NCBI GenBank assembly: GCA_002239005.1
Contig: MPNL01000005.1
Location: 49,719 to 113,718 of the forward strand
DNA: 64,000 bases
Reading direction: 5' to 3'
From: Truepera sp. bin119
GTDB lineage: Bacteria; Deinococcota; Deinococci; Deinococcales; Trueperaceae
A program made the position numbers and the translations under genes. Positions 27,550-37,372 of the stretch are shown one piece after another; position 1 is the first letter of the stretch; the number at the start of each line of letters is the position of its first letter. The notes beneath the pieces were generated by a model. The model had not been told where the DNA came from, did no database searches, and saw only the letters and a list, made by a program, of their open reading frames with translations.

Positions 27550-28956
27550 CTAGGGGAGTATGAGATGGCTGTTAGCCAGGATCTCCGCGACCTCGGCCGG
27601 AGAGGGTGCTTCACAGTAGACTCGGAGAGTGGACTCGGTACCGCTGGGTCGGAATAGCACCCAGGCATTCCCCTCCAGGTTGAGCTTCAACCCATCGCGC
27701 CTCTCCACCGACATCACCTCGCGGCTGGCGAACGAGCCGGGTGGGTCGTTGAGATCTGGCATCACAGTGCTCTTGAGCCGGTCCCTGCCCAACTGAAGAT
27801 CGAGCCGATCGTAGGCGTGGGACCACCCTGTCTCCCGCTCTATGGCAGCGAACAGTTCTGACAGAGGGACACCTGCCCGGGCGACCGCCTCGAGTAGCAG
27901 GAGACTGTTGGCGATCCCGTCGCGCTCCGGGATATGGCCGGCCACACCGATCCCCCCGGACTCCTCACCCCCGATCAGAACCCGACCTGCCAGCATGGCG
28001 TCCACGATGTACTTAAATCCCACCGGGGTCTCGACCACCTCAAGGTTGCGGGCGGCGGCGAGGCGTTCGACGATGCGGGAGACGGTGAAGGTCTTTACCA
28101 CCCGACCCGAGCCACCGCGACCGGCTAAGAGGTCGATCAGGATCGCGAAGATCTGGTGCGAGTTGAAGAAGGTCCCCCCCGGGAGCACCAGGCCGAGGCG
28201 ATCTCCGTCACCGTCGGTCGCGGTGGCGAAGAGAATATCTGGTCGCGACTCCGACAGCTCAGCTAGCAGCGGCTGCAGGTTCCGCGGAAGGGGTTCGGGG
28301 TTGACACCGTAAAACAGCGGATCCGGCGCTCCCCGCCTCTGCTCGACGCGAATCCCCAGATCGAACGCTTCGACGAAGCCGGAGAGCCAGCCCCTCCCCG
28401 CCCCACCCATGACGTCATGAAGGACGACCCCGGTCAGGCTGGCGAGGGCGTCGAGGTCGACCAGGCTGGCGAGCTGGCGGAAGTAGGCGGTGCGGACCTC
28501 GATCTGTTCGAAGCCGGTCCTGCCGGGCGGTGACCGTACCCCCTCCGGTCGGATACCCGCGACCCGGCGGCTCACGTCCGCATAGATCTCCTCGGTGGCC
28601 GTGCCCCCATAGGGGCCTTTGAGCTTGAACCCGTTGTAGCGGGGCGGATTGTGTGATGCGCTCAGCATCACGCCCCCACCCGCACCGAGATGGGTGATGG
28701 CGAAGGAGAGGACCGGTGTCGGGAGGGGCCCGTCGGAGAGGAGGACCTCCAGTCCATTAGCGGACAGAACCTCGGCCACCCGCCGCGCGAAGAGGGCTCC
28801 GTTGCAGCGGGTATCGTGGGCGACGAGGACCCGCTCGACCCCACCCTCGACCAGGTGCTCGGCATACCCCTGGGCAGCCCGTCCGACATTGGTGAGGGTG
28901 AAGCGGTCGCCGATGATGTCCCTCCAACCGTCGGTACCGAATACGAGCTCGTCCAT
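27550..28956 (-). CDS. Phosphoglucomutase/phosphomannomutase
   Basis: A 468-aa alpha-D-phosphohexomutase that interconverts hexose 6- and 1-phosphates for sugar-nucleotide synthesis. The phosphoserine loop SASHNPP, the metal loop ATDGDGDRLG, the sugar loop GGEESGGIG and the phosphate-binding FRPSGTE are all intact and in order. It lies at the edge of the polysaccharide region and could feed either the mannose-1-phosphate or the glucose-1-phosphate branch. Confidence 0.93.
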   Translation of the reverse strand: MDELVFGTDGWRDIIGDRFTLTNVGRAAQGYAEHLVEGGVERVLVAHDTRCNGALFARRVAEVLSANGLEVLLSDGPLPTPVLSFAITHLGAGGGVMLSASHNPPRYNGFKLKGPYGGTATEEIYADVSRRVAGIRPEGVRSPPGRTGFEQIEVRTAYFRQLASLVDLDALASLTGVVLHDVMGGAGRGWLSGFVEAFDLGIRVEQRRGAPDPLFYGVNPEPLPRNLQPLLAELSESRPDILFATATDGDGDRLGLVLPGGTFFNSHQIFAILIDLLAGRGGSGRVVKTFTVSRIVERLAAARNLEVVETPVGFKYIVDAMLAGRVLIGGEESGGIGVAGHIPERDGIANSLLLLEAVARAGVPLSELFAAIERETGWSHAYDRLDLQLGRDRLKSTVMPDLNDPPGSFASREVMSVERRDGLKLNLEGNAWVLFRPSGTESTLRVYCEAPSPAEVAEILANSHLILP

Positions 28957-29572
28957 CCACCACCCCGAGACCCTTTCCTACCCCGACAGCTAGCGAGGAG
29001 CGTCTAGCCGAGGCAGGTCACTTGGGAGTAGCCTAGCCCATGCCGTGGGTTAGCTGAGTACGGAGGTTGAGGGCCCCTTTATCGGCAGAGCGCTCGACCG
29101 GGCCGGAGTCGAGAACTCCTTCGCCCGCACTAGCTGGCCTGCCCCCGGGTACCCTTAGCAGCCACCTCCCCTGGTCCTTGCCGAGGCGTGGTCCTCGCCG
29201 ACGAGCGCTGGGCCAAACTCAGCCCTTGTCGACGATCCGACCGGCCTTCCGGTAGCACAAGCGCTCGGACGGGATCCCCGGTTGCCAGCGTGACCGTCTC
29301 TGGGATGTCGGGGGTATCGTCTGGATCGGCCTAGCCAGAACCCGATCCGGGCGGCTTCTACCGGGAGCGAAGCTCAGACTGACGGCTACCCACTGCCGTC
29401 TTGTCGAAGGGGGTGCTTCGGGTTGGCCTCGGGCCATTAGGGTGCGGCTCCGGTCCGCCGCCGAACCCGGGCAGTGACAGGTGGCTTCGGGGATCGCTCT
29501 GAGTAGGCGACTGGCGTGAACTCGGTCAGGGTGTGAGAGGAGCATCTGGGAGGGTGGTTCGGGCCCCCTGTG
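28957..29572. other. Intergenic, no gene seen
   Basis: About 615 bp between the 5' end of the mutase gene and the 3' end of the glycosyltransferase gene. Open frames here lack recognisable domains and good start signals. No RNA gene or repeat was recognised. Confidence 0.4.
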
Positions 29573-30736
29573 CTAAGACAGCCCCCGACCGACCCATTGC
29601 AGATCGCGTTCCCCGAAACGGGCGTAGTGCACAACATAGCGTGCCAAGTCTCTAGTCATGCGACCCAGTTCGAGCGCACCAGCCCGCTCGCGAACCCGCT
29701 TCAACTCCTTCGGGCACTCCCGATACCGGAGCACGGTCGCTAGCAGGTCGGCGGGGGAGGGAAAGTGTCCTCCCAGCTTGTGGCGCTTTAAGAACGCCAC
29801 CGCCTTGCCCTCGTTGAGACCCGCATAGCCGGTGGCCAGGAAGGGTCGACCCACGGCCAGCGCTTCGAACACCGAGGCCGGGCCGGCCTTGCCGATCACC
29901 ACGTCGCTGGCTGCGACGAAGGTCGCCATCTCGTCGGTGAAACCCTCCACGCGGAGGTGTTCGAAGTGCTGCGCCAGCGGCTGCAACCTCTCGTGCAGCG
30001 TCTGGTTGCGGCCGGCCATCACCACCACCGATACCCCTCGGTCGAGCAGGCTTGTGAGCAGGGCCTTTTGCACGGTACCGACCCCCTCTCCGCCCAGGGA
30101 GACGAGACAGGTGAAGCTGTCCGGGAACCCGAGGGCGCGCCGCGCCTCCGCTTGCCCGGGCACCTCCAGGAAGGCCCGCCGAACCGGGTAGCCCACTACG
30201 TCCACCCGCTCCCGACCCACGCCCAGCCTTACCAGATCGTTCCTGGCCGACTCGGAGGGGACGATGAAGCGCTCCGCTCGGGGCTCCGCCCACAGAGCGT
30301 TGGCGTCGAGCGGCTCGGTCCCGAACGACAGCACCCTGACCGCGAGGCCGAAGCGCCGCTGCGCCAGGGTGAGTCCCACAGCGAGCCAGCCATGATTGGC
30401 CACGATCAGGCTGGGCGCTTCGCCACCGAGTTCCTGCGCTGCGAGCCGCGCGAATCGGTGGAGCATGATCCTCTGGGTCTGTCTCGTGAAGGTCGGGGTA
30501 GCGTCCAGGATCCGCTGGCCGGAGCGCACCAGCTGCGGGTGGGCGAGGGCCCAGCGCCAGAACCTCTTGTGCTGCCGGTCCCCCTTGAACATCCCCGGCT
30601 CATGCATAAGGTCCGAGACCCGGAGGTCGAAGCTGCCGGCATAGTGCTGGTCTACCGCCTCGGCGATAGCGTTGGCCGTGGCTAGGTGACCCCCACCGGT
30701 AGCGATGGTGGCGAACAGGATGCTCGCTCCGCCCAT
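29573..30736 (-). CDS. MurG/UgtP-like glycosyltransferase (processive diacylglycerol glucosyltransferase type)
   Basis: A 387-aa GT28-type enzyme. The N-terminal GGGH motif (ATGGGHLATANAIAEAV), the N-domain shared with MGDG synthases, and the C-terminal nucleotide-sugar site (VIGKAGPASVFEALAVGRPF) are visible. Such enzymes add glucose or galactose to diacylglycerol at the membrane. It stands alone in orientation with its neighbours and may supply glycolipids for the envelope. The exact acceptor is inference. Confidence 0.8.
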   Translation of the reverse strand: MGGASILFATIATGGGHLATANAIAEAVDQHYAGSFDLRVSDLMHEPGMFKGDRQHKRFWRWALAHPQLVRSGQRILDATPTFTRQTQRIMLHRFARLAAQELGGEAPSLIVANHGWLAVGLTLAQRRFGLAVRVLSFGTEPLDANALWAEPRAERFIVPSESARNDLVRLGVGRERVDVVGYPVRRAFLEVPGQAEARRALGFPDSFTCLVSLGGEGVGTVQKALLTSLLDRGVSVVVMAGRNQTLHERLQPLAQHFEHLRVEGFTDEMATFVAASDVVIGKAGPASVFEALAVGRPFLATGYAGLNEGKAVAFLKRHKLGGHFPSPADLLATVLRYRECPKELKRVRERAGALELGRMTRDLARYVVHYARFGERDLQWVGRGLS

Positions 30737-30837
30737 AACGCATGATACGCGATCGCACGAATAACGGGGGCTAGGTATGCGTTATGTGCCTTGGCGTGTA
30801 TTACAGTGCTCTAGGTTGGGTATGGGGTTAAGCCGTG

Positions 30838-30954
30838 ATGGACGGTATTGGAGTCGTGGTGAACCTTACTGTGGAATCGGTGGTGAAGTTCTGCACGGCG
30901 TCCGAGTTGGACTCAGAACAACGCAGAGCCCGCGTCGAAAGAGGTGACAAGTGA
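30838..30954 (+). CDS. Small hypothetical protein, coupled to the next gene
   Basis: A 38-aa frame (ATG 30838) starting MDGIGVVVNLTVESVVKF and ending GDK. Its stop overlaps the GTG start of the next gene (GTGA), the main reason to consider it real. The short length and weak ribosome-binding site count against it. Confidence 0.35.
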   Translation: MDGIGVVVNLTVESVVKFCTASELDSEQRRARVERGDK

Positions 30955-31184
30955 GCGCTGACACCGTTGCCATCATCGCTGTCGGGGTAGCCCTGCTAGG
31001 CGTTCTGGTACCGTTGCAGCTGGCGCTGGCCACACGGACGGATCGGCGCATCGACCGCCTAGGGGAGCGCATTGGGGCTGTCCGTGACGACCTACACGCC
31101 TTGGGCGAACGGGTGGCCCGCATTGAGGGGGCGTTGAGCGGGCCGTACCGGCTGCCTGCCGAGCCTGTGGAAGCCTCCCCCTGA
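30951..31184 (+). CDS. Small membrane-anchored coiled-coil protein
   Basis: A 77-aa protein with one N-terminal membrane helix (VAIIAVGVALLGVLVPLQLAL) followed by a charged heptad-like segment (DRRIDRLGERIGAVRDDLHALGERVARIEG fits an amphipathic coiled coil). GTG 30951 is preceded by AGAGGTGAC. Such small anchors often associate with larger membrane complexes, but no partner is indicated. Confidence 0.65.
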   Translation: MSADTVAIIAVGVALLGVLVPLQLALATRTDRRIDRLGERIGAVRDDLHALGERVARIEGALSGPYRLPAEPVEASP

Positions 31185-31429
31185 TCCAACGACCTCGACT
31201 GGACCACTGAGGTCGAGCGGCAGTTGCTGGGCGACCCAACCCCTGGCTTAGAGGAGTGTCGAGTGGTAGCGAGGTTGAGGCACCGGATCGGGGGATCCTC
31301 CGCGCCAGGGGTGCCGTCGCCTTCGCTTGGCCCCTCCCTGCAGCATCTTTGGCGTTGGGGGAATTCGGGCAACCTTGGAGCGGTCTTGGGCGACCGACCG
31401 CCGAAGTAGGAAATGCCATCCTTAAGGTC

Positions 31430-31912
31430 ATGAGCGGATCTGAAAACCTGACCAGAGCCATGCAAGCCCTGATCTCCGAAGCTTTTCATGGGCGGCCCGC
31501 CGGGGGGAACACTTGGTTCCTGGACGATGAGGGGCTCTTAGACACCGCGCGCACTACCAGCTCCTCCCTGGCTTCTCGGAGTGCAACGCCGGAGAGCGCC
31601 ACCTTGGCGGGACATGTCGAGCATGTCCGCTGGTTTGTGGCGCTTGCGGGTGCCTTCGCGCGGGGTGAGAGGCCGCAGCTCGACTGGGCGGAGAGCTGGG
31701 GGGTGCGCGAGGTCGATCCGGCGGGGTGGCGGGAGCTGCTTGCCGCACTCGAGCAGGAGGTTGGGGAGTTGCAGGGTCACTTGGAGGGAGCCGTCGATCT
31801 CGAGGACCCAGGGCGGCTCTTGGGTCTCCTCGGGCTGCTGGCGCACGTGGCCTACCATGTCGGTGCCGTCCGGCAGCTGAAGCTCGCTCTCAGCGGGGGC
31901 GACCCACAGTAG
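31430..31912 (+). CDS. DinB-like four-helix protein
   Basis: A 160-aa protein with the DinB/YfiT superfamily pattern: an early HVEHVRWFVALAGAF helix with His, the DWAESW stretch, and the late AHVAYHVGAVRQLKLAL helix whose His residues would form the metal site. ATG 31430 (MSGSENLTRAM) is preferred, since the 58 residues of open frame upstream are not conserved-looking. Members act as thiol transferases or stress proteins; the function here is open. Confidence 0.75.
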   Translation: MSGSENLTRAMQALISEAFHGRPAGGNTWFLDDEGLLDTARTTSSSLASRSATPESATLAGHVEHVRWFVALAGAFARGERPQLDWAESWGVREVDPAGWRELLAALEQEVGELQGHLEGAVDLEDPGRLLGLLGLLAHVAYHVGAVRQLKLALSGGDPQ

Positions 31913-32213
31913 GGAGCGGCTGTGGCGTTCCCGCTTGGCCTGTCCGGGACGCTGAGAGCTGCCTGTGGTGGCCCGCCGGCGTCTCGGCTCGGTTCCGGCA
32001 GCGGCTGCCTAACGCTCATGGCTTCCTGAGGATCTTCACCGAAGAGTAATGCGAAGTAGGTCCCTCACCACCCTGTCCGCTCGCAGTAGAGGTCGAACTG
32101 ATTCGGCTCGTGGATATGGTAGGGGATTCGGGTTGCTCGCGCTCCCCACCGGGTCCAGAGGGGCCCCGTCCCAGGGCAGGGCCTGCCCGGACCGCGCGGG
32201 TAGCTGAGGCTCG
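31913..32213. other. Intergenic, nothing recognised
   Basis: About 300 bp between convergent genes. No clear terminator hairpin with a T-run was found. Confidence 0.35.
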
Positions 32214-33254
32214 CTATTCTATGAGACCTGCGAGCCGCTCGTCAGCCAGCAGCTTCTTGATCTCCTGCACGCGGTCTCGACTCACGAGCAGCAGGGTGTT
32301 GCCCCGTTTGACGACCACCAGGTTCTCGACACCTAGTGTGACCACCACATCGTCGGGGTCCTCTGTGTAGATGATGTTGGCCGAGGTCTCGAGCCCCACG
32401 TGGCGCCCCACCACGGTGTTGCCCCCCTCGCTCTCTAAAAGCCTCTCGAGCGCGACCCAGTCGCCCAAGTCATCCCAGTCGAAGTCGCCCGGAATCACAT
32501 AGGCCCGCTCGGTCTGCTCCATCACCGCGTAGTCGATGCTGATCTTTTTCAGGGTCGGGAAGACCTCGTCGATCCGCCCCTCCGCGAAGGCCTCCCGCAG
32601 GGGGCGGATCAGTTCGGGGACGTACCGGTCGAACTCAGCGAGGATGGTCGCGGTGGGCCAGACGAAGATGCCGGCGTTCCAGGCGTAGCTGCCCGCAGCG
32701 AGGTACTGTTCGGCCCGCTGCCGGTTCGGTTTCTCCACGAAGCGGGTGACGCGGAAGCCGGGTCCGACCGGCCGACCCTGTTCGATATAGCCGTAGCCGG
32801 TAGCAGGCCGGGTCGGCCGGATCCCGATGGTGACCAGACCGTTCTCGCTCCGCGCTAGCTCGACCGCCTGCCGGACCGCCCGCTGGAACGCCCCGGGGCG
32901 GCCGATACGGTGATCGGAGGAGAAGAACCCGGCGACGCAGTCGCCGAAGCGGCGCTCTAGTTCCAGCGAGGCCAGCGCCACCGCTGGTGCCGAGTCGCGC
33001 CCCACCGGCTCGCTGAGCAGGTTCTCTTTGGGGAGCTCCGGTAGCTGTTCGTGTACCAGGGGCAGGTAGTCGGCCGCCGTAGCGACCAGGAGATGTTCGG
33101 GTCCCCCGACGAGCGGCAGCAGCCGGTCGCGCGTGGCCTGGATGAGCGTCTGCCCGCAGCGGTTTAGATCCAGGAACTGTTTGGGTCTTTGCGAGGTGGA
33201 GAGCGGCCAGAAGCGCTGGCCCTTCCCCCCGGCCATGATGACCGCGACGTCCAT
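32214..33254 (-). CDS. manC: Mannose-1-phosphate guanylyltransferase
   Basis: This 346-aa enzyme makes GDP-mannose from mannose 1-phosphate and GTP. The nucleotide loop MAGGKGQRFWPLS and the FVEKPNRQRAEQYL signature are present. It lacks the C-terminal isomerase domain of bifunctional ManC/AlgA. The start overlaps the uppS stop (TAATG). Its product feeds Gmd and Fcl, encoded nearby, towards GDP-fucose. Confidence 0.93.
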   Translation of the reverse strand: MDVAVIMAGGKGQRFWPLSTSQRPKQFLDLNRCGQTLIQATRDRLLPLVGGPEHLLVATAADYLPLVHEQLPELPKENLLSEPVGRDSAPAVALASLELERRFGDCVAGFFSSDHRIGRPGAFQRAVRQAVELARSENGLVTIGIRPTRPATGYGYIEQGRPVGPGFRVTRFVEKPNRQRAEQYLAAGSYAWNAGIFVWPTATILAEFDRYVPELIRPLREAFAEGRIDEVFPTLKKISIDYAVMEQTERAYVIPGDFDWDDLGDWVALERLLESEGGNTVVGRHVGLETSANIIYTEDPDDVVVTLGVENLVVVKRGNTLLLVSRDRVQEIKKLLADERLAGLIE

Positions 33255-34087
33255 TATCTGCCGAACCGACGCTCCCGCGCCTGGAAGTGCCTCAGAGCCC
33301 GCAGGAAGTCGATCTTGCGGAAGTCGGGCCAGAAGGCGTCGCAGAAGTAGAACTCGCTGTACGCCGTCTGCCAGAGCAGGAAGCCCGAGAGGCGCACCTC
33401 GCCGCTGGTGCGGATCACGAAGTCGGGGTCCGGCATCCCGGCGGTGTAGAGGTGACGCCCGATCTCGCCGGCGTCTAGGGTTCTGGCGAGCTCCTCGAGC
33501 GCCACCCCCTGGCGCTGCTTCTCTGCCAGGAGGTTCCGGATCGCAGCCACGATCTCCTCGCGGCCGCCGTAGCCGAGGGCCACGTTGAGCCTCATCCCGC
33601 CATAGTCCCGAGTCGCCTCCTCCATCTCCCTCAAGGCCTCCCTCGACTCTTCGGGGAAGTCCCCTAGCTCCCCGATGATCTGCACCCGCACCCGGTTCCG
33701 GTGGAGGCGCTCGTCACCCATCAGTTCCCTCGCCTGCTCTGCGAACAGTTGGTGGAGGTGGATGACCTCATCCGCCGTGCGGTTCCGGTTGTCTTTCGAG
33801 AAGCCCCACAGGGTGACGTGCGGAATTCCGAGCTCGAGGCACCAGTCCAGGACCTCCCTGGCCTTATCCGCTCCGTAGTTGTGTCCGGCCCGCACGTCGA
33901 GCCCGATGCTCCGGGCGAAACGGCGGTTGCCGTCCATGATGATGCCGATATGTTTGGGCAGTCGCTGCTGCGCCCGAACGGTCTGCAGCAGCTGGCGTTC
34001 GTAGAGCCAGTAGAGCGGTCGGGTGAGGGTGTCGATCAGCTTGGGGGCGCGGGTGCTGCGGAGGAGGGGGCGGGAGATGGTGCTCAC
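33254..34087 (-). CDS. uppS: Undecaprenyl (polyprenyl) diphosphate synthase
   Basis: A 277-aa cis-prenyltransferase producing the lipid carrier for wall and surface polysaccharides. The catalytic loop HIGIIMDGNRRFAR near residue 46, WGFSKDNRNR, and the C-terminal IRTSGEVRLSGFLLWQ with the metal Glu in the SEFYF region are visible. An N-terminal extension of about 45 residues precedes the domain. Coupling to manC and closeness to the initiating transferase fit a role in polysaccharide assembly. Confidence 0.93.
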   Translation of the reverse strand: MSTISRPLLRSTRAPKLIDTLTRPLYWLYERQLLQTVRAQQRLPKHIGIIMDGNRRFARSIGLDVRAGHNYGADKAREVLDWCLELGIPHVTLWGFSKDNRNRTADEVIHLHQLFAEQARELMGDERLHRNRVRVQIIGELGDFPEESREALREMEEATRDYGGMRLNVALGYGGREEIVAAIRNLLAEKQRQGVALEELARTLDAGEIGRHLYTAGMPDPDFVIRTSGEVRLSGFLLWQTAYSEFYFCDAFWPDFRKIDFLRALRHFQARERRFGR

Positions 34088-34121
34088 AGGGATTCAGTGT
34101 AGCGCTTTGCTCCCAGCCCCC

Positions 34122-37100
34122 TTAGCGGGCGCCTCTCCGCTGGAGGACTGCGGGCAGCGTCTTGACCAGGATGATGATGTCGAACCATGGCGACCAGTTG
34201 CGGACGTAGAAGCTGTCGAGTTCGGTTCGGTGAGTGTAGCTGGTGTCGCTGCGGCCCGACACCTGCCAGTAGCCGGTCATGCCGGGTTGGACCACTTGGT
34301 AGCTCCCGAATACCTGGTCGTACTTCTCAATCTCGGCCTCCACGATCGGGCGGGGACCGACCAGGCTCATCTCGCCCTTAAGCACGTTCCAGAGTTGGGG
34401 CAATTCATCGAGGCTGGTCTCGCGCAGGAACCGGCCGACTCGAGTAATCCGCGGGTCATGGTGCAACTTGTGATTGGCTTCCCACTCCGCCCGGAACTCC
34501 GGGCGTTGCGAGAAGAGAGCTTCCAACTTGCCCTCGGCACCGACGAACATGGTGCGGAACTTGAGGCAGCGGAAGTGCCGACCCCCCTCGCCGATCCGTT
34601 CGCTCCAGTAGAAGCCGGGGCCGCGGCTGTCGAAACGGACCCAGAGATAGAGCAGGAGTAGTAGTGGAGTGATCATGAGGCCACCGACCGTGGCCCCGAG
34701 GAGGTCGATGGCGCGCTTGAAGATCCGGTTACGCCTCAGGTAGAGACCGTTGCGGATCTCGAGGGCGAGCATCCCCCCGAGATTGCGGGCGGATATCCCT
34801 TCGGTGGGGAGGTCCATCAGTTCGGGTACGAACTGAACCTGGCGGAAGGACTTGCCCTTGGTGTCGATCAGCTTGGTCAGGGCGGTCGGTGACAGCGAGG
34901 GGATGGCGATGATGGCGTGGCTGACCCCGTGGCGCTCGGCAAAGGCGTCGGCCTCGCGCAGACTCCCCCTGACCCGGAGTCCCCCGATCCGCTTACCCCG
35001 TTTCTCGGGGTCGTTGTCGAAGAGGGCCAGCGGCTGCAGGCCGGCGAGCGGTGTCCGGCGCAGCGCCTCGGTGACCCTCCTGCCGCTGCGCCCCGCTCCG
35101 AGGATCACGACCGGGCGACCCCAGAGGGAGAGTCGGTGGAGCAGACGTTTGGTCAAGGCTCTCCCGATCGGGAGCAGGATCGTGCTCAGCCCCACCAAGA
35201 GGAGCAGGACCGAACGCGACAAGGGGAGGGAGTTGGTAAGTAGCACCGTCCCTGCCGCCAGGATGAGGCCGGCGTAGGCGGCTGCCGCTACCTGCTTGCC
35301 CAACTCTTGGGGTGGGCTGAGGCCGTAGCCTGGGAAGAGGCCTTCCCGCCACGACATCGCTGGCCAGAGCAGCAGCGCGTAGAACAGGGTGGTCGGCAGG
35401 ATGGTATCTAGGGCGGGTAGTCCCAGCAGGTCGCTGGCCCAGCGCCGAAGCAGCAGCGCCAGGTAGAGCGAGAGTAGGATCATCAGGAAATCGGTCACCA
35501 CGAGCGCTATGCGTACCACCGCCTGCCTCGCCGCCTCGCCGCCAGCTGCCGCCCGCTCGCGCTTGGTGGCCGCCCGCCAGCCCGCCACCGCCGCGAGCGG
35601 ATAGATCACCCCTCCGTAGTAGAGGGTGTTGTCGAAGATGTTGGCGATCAGTACCGCAGCGACCACGATCAGGAAGGGAAGGTCCCGGCGGCGGATCGCG
35701 CTCCACGAGAGTGCCGTGATGAAGATCAGCAGGCCTGCCAGTCCGAAGATCCCCCGCTCGAACAGCGTCTCCAGGAACAGGCTATGGGTGTGGGCAGGTA
35801 CCTCGTCGAGAGTCCTGCGGTCGGGCCAGTTCTCGTCGAAGTAGTTTGGGAAGGCTGCGCTCCCCCAGCCGAGCAGGGGGCGCTCCTTGACTCCCTGCCA
35901 GGCCGTCTGCCAGTAGGGGAGCCGGGCGACGCCGAATCCGAGTCCCTCGGTCGCTGAGCCGGGTGCGTAGGCAGAGACCTCCGAGCCGCGCTCGAGCTGA
36001 AAGCCCGCGAAGCTGCTAGCGGTCCCCGCGCGGGGACGACTATCCGGTGTCAGGCCCAGGTGCAGGAAGAGTGAGGGCGTTTCCCCCCGGAAGGTGAAGG
36101 TCACGAAGGCCCGCTGCCACTCCCCCTCGCGGCTCTCTATCCCTGCTGCGACCACCTCTCCCGCTCCGCTGGCGCTGGCCGTCCAGCCTCGATCGCTCAG
36201 GGCGGCCACGATCGCAAAGGTCGTGACCTCACCGTCCTGCCGGTACTGTCCCCAGCCCTGGATGCCCGGTTGGGACTCGGCTTCGGGACGTAGCCAGGCG
36301 CTGACGGTGTAGCTCTCTCCAGAGGTGATGGGGATGATCTGCTGCAGTCTGAGCCAGTGTTCCGCGCCGGGTTTCGTTACTCGGTAGACAGTCAGGGGCT
36401 GGTCACCGACGAGTTCGGTGGCGGTGGTGAAGTGGACCTGGCTGCTATCCCACCAATCCCCCCGGGCGATCTCGGTGCCTTGCAAGAGGTTAGTGCTTCC
36501 GGCTCGAGCCTCGAGGCTCAGCAGGAAGCCGACCCGCCCCCAGCCGAGCCACGGTCCGAGGCCGGCTGCGATCGCCAGCATCGCGGTCAGGAGGACGACC
36601 TCGAGGGTGAGACTGCGCCCAGAGCGCCTCTTGCCGGTCAGGAGCAGCAAGAGAGCGATGAACACCCAGGCGATGGCGGCCTCGCGGCTCCCCGATACCA
36701 GGATGCCCAGGGCCGAGAGCCCCAGGCTCAGTAGGCGGAGACGCGCCGTAGGGGAGAGGATGGCGATCAGGGCACCCAGAACCAAGACCGTGTGGCCATA
36801 GAGCGCTGGCACCGATCCCCAGACGATGGCTTGGGCGAGGGTCTTGGCGGTGGAGAGATTCAGTTGGTCGATCCGCAACCAACCCAGGAGGACGACCAGT
36901 GCCAGGCCGAAGATGAGGCCTAAGCCGGTCAGGCTCGGTCGAAGGACGAGTGGGCTGGCCCTGCGCAGCTGAGCGAACGACCTGAAGACCAGCCAGGCTG
37001 CCCCTGTCTGCAGGATCCCGAAGGTTGCACCGGAGATCCCCTGGTGGACTCCGAGGCCAAGTGCCGCCAGCAGGGCGGCGAGGCCCCAGGCCAGGTCCAG

Positions 37101-37223
37101 ACGTCGCACCCGCCAGCGGCTTGTCGGCAGGATCAGAAGGGCCAGGAAGGGGGCGGCTACGGGGAGGAGTGAGAAGCCAAAGCCGAAAAGGAAGGCAAGG
37201 CTTCGGTTCAGGATGGCGGTCAT
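34122..37223 (-). CDS. Fusion: O-antigen polymerase/ligase-like membrane protein + WbaP-type phosphoglycosyl transferase
   Basis: At 1033 aa this is twice the usual size. Residues 1 to about 220 are many membrane helices, then a soluble, beta-rich insert (about 235-430) that resembles a carbohydrate-binding module. Further helices follow, with the ligase/polymerase pattern [20 protein letters not shown]. From about 560 a second unit starts: more helices, a Rossmann-like domain ([13 protein letters not shown]), and the phosphoglycosyl transferase domain with [31 protein letters not shown] and GYWQVSGRS. The C-terminal half alone equals a complete WbaP/WcaJ. It would join initiation on undecaprenyl phosphate and polymerisation or transfer in one chain. 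No frame break was seen. Confidence 0.85.
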   Translation of the reverse strand: MTAILNRSLAFLFGFGFSLLPVAAPFLALLILPTSRWRVRRLDLAWGLAALLAALGLGVHQGISGATFGILQTGAAWLVFRSFAQLRRASPLVLRPSLTGLGLIFGLALVVLLGWLRIDQLNLSTAKTLAQAIVWGSVPALYGHTVLVLGALIAILSPTARLRLLSLGLSALGILVSGSREAAIAWVFIALLLLLTGKRRSGRSLTLEVVLLTAMLAIAAGLGPWLGWGRVGFLLSLEARAGSTNLLQGTEIARGDWWDSSQVHFTTATELVGDQPLTVYRVTKPGAEHWLRLQQIIPITSGESYTVSAWLRPEAESQPGIQGWGQYRQDGEVTTFAIVAALSDRGWTASASGAGEVVAAGIESREGEWQRAFVTFTFRGETPSLFLHLGLTPDSRPRAGTASSFAGFQLERGSEVSAYAPGSATEGLGFGVARLPYWQTAWQGVKERPLLGWGSAAFPNYFDENWPDRRTLDEVPAHTHSLFLETLFERGIFGLAGLLIFITALSWSAIRRRDLPFLIVVAAVLIANIFDNTLYYGGVIYPLAAVAGWRAATKRERAAAGGEAARQAVVRIALVVTDFLMILLSLYLALLLRRWASDLLGLPALDTILPTTLFYALLLWPAMSWREGLFPGYGLSPPQELGKQVAAAAYAGLILAAGTVLLTNSLPLSRSVLLLLVGLSTILLPIGRALTKRLLHRLSLWGRPVVILGAGRSGRRVTEALRRTPLAGLQPLALFDNDPEKRGKRIGGLRVRGSLREADAFAERHGVSHAIIAIPSLSPTALTKLIDTKGKSFRQVQFVPELMDLPTEGISARNLGGMLALEIRNGLYLRRNRIFKRAIDLLGATVGGLMITPLLLLLYLWVRFDSRGPGFYWSERIGEGGRHFRCLKFRTMFVGAEGKLEALFSQRPEFRAEWEANHKLHHDPRITRVGRFLRETSLDELPQLWNVLKGEMSLVGPRPIVEAEIEKYDQVFGSYQVVQPGMTGYWQVSGRSDTSYTHRTELDSFYVRNWSPWFDIIILVKTLPAVLQRRGAR

Positions 37224-37283
37224 GTCTTCACCAGGTCGAGTCGGGATGTCGGTGTCCGCCCGAATCTCAGATCACTTCAAAAT

Positions 37284-37372
37284 AGCACTAGCTGCTGTTT
37301 CGCGTACCTACGCGTGTTGGTGTCATACTCGGCGCGGAGGTTCGGGTCGTCAGTGAGTTGCTCGATCGCTTC
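37284..37372 (-). pseudogene. Remnant of a WcaI-like glycosyltransferase 3' end
   Basis: The DNA at 37284-37372 aligns closely with 39446-39540, the 3' part of the WcaI-like gene (shared TACTCGGC, GGAGGTTCGG, GCTCGATCGC and others). It codes the same C-terminal region ([12 protein letters not shown], then AKQQL), but no catalytic part is present. The end of fcl overlaps it. It is most likely left from a duplicated glycosyltransferase gene that was deleted. Confidence 0.65.

Noticed and set aside
33640..33665. Further copy of the short palindromic repeat in uppS (CGACTCTTCGGGGA)
   Set aside because: The match is partial and the encoded DFPEESRE fits an ordinary UppS sequence with no extra residues.
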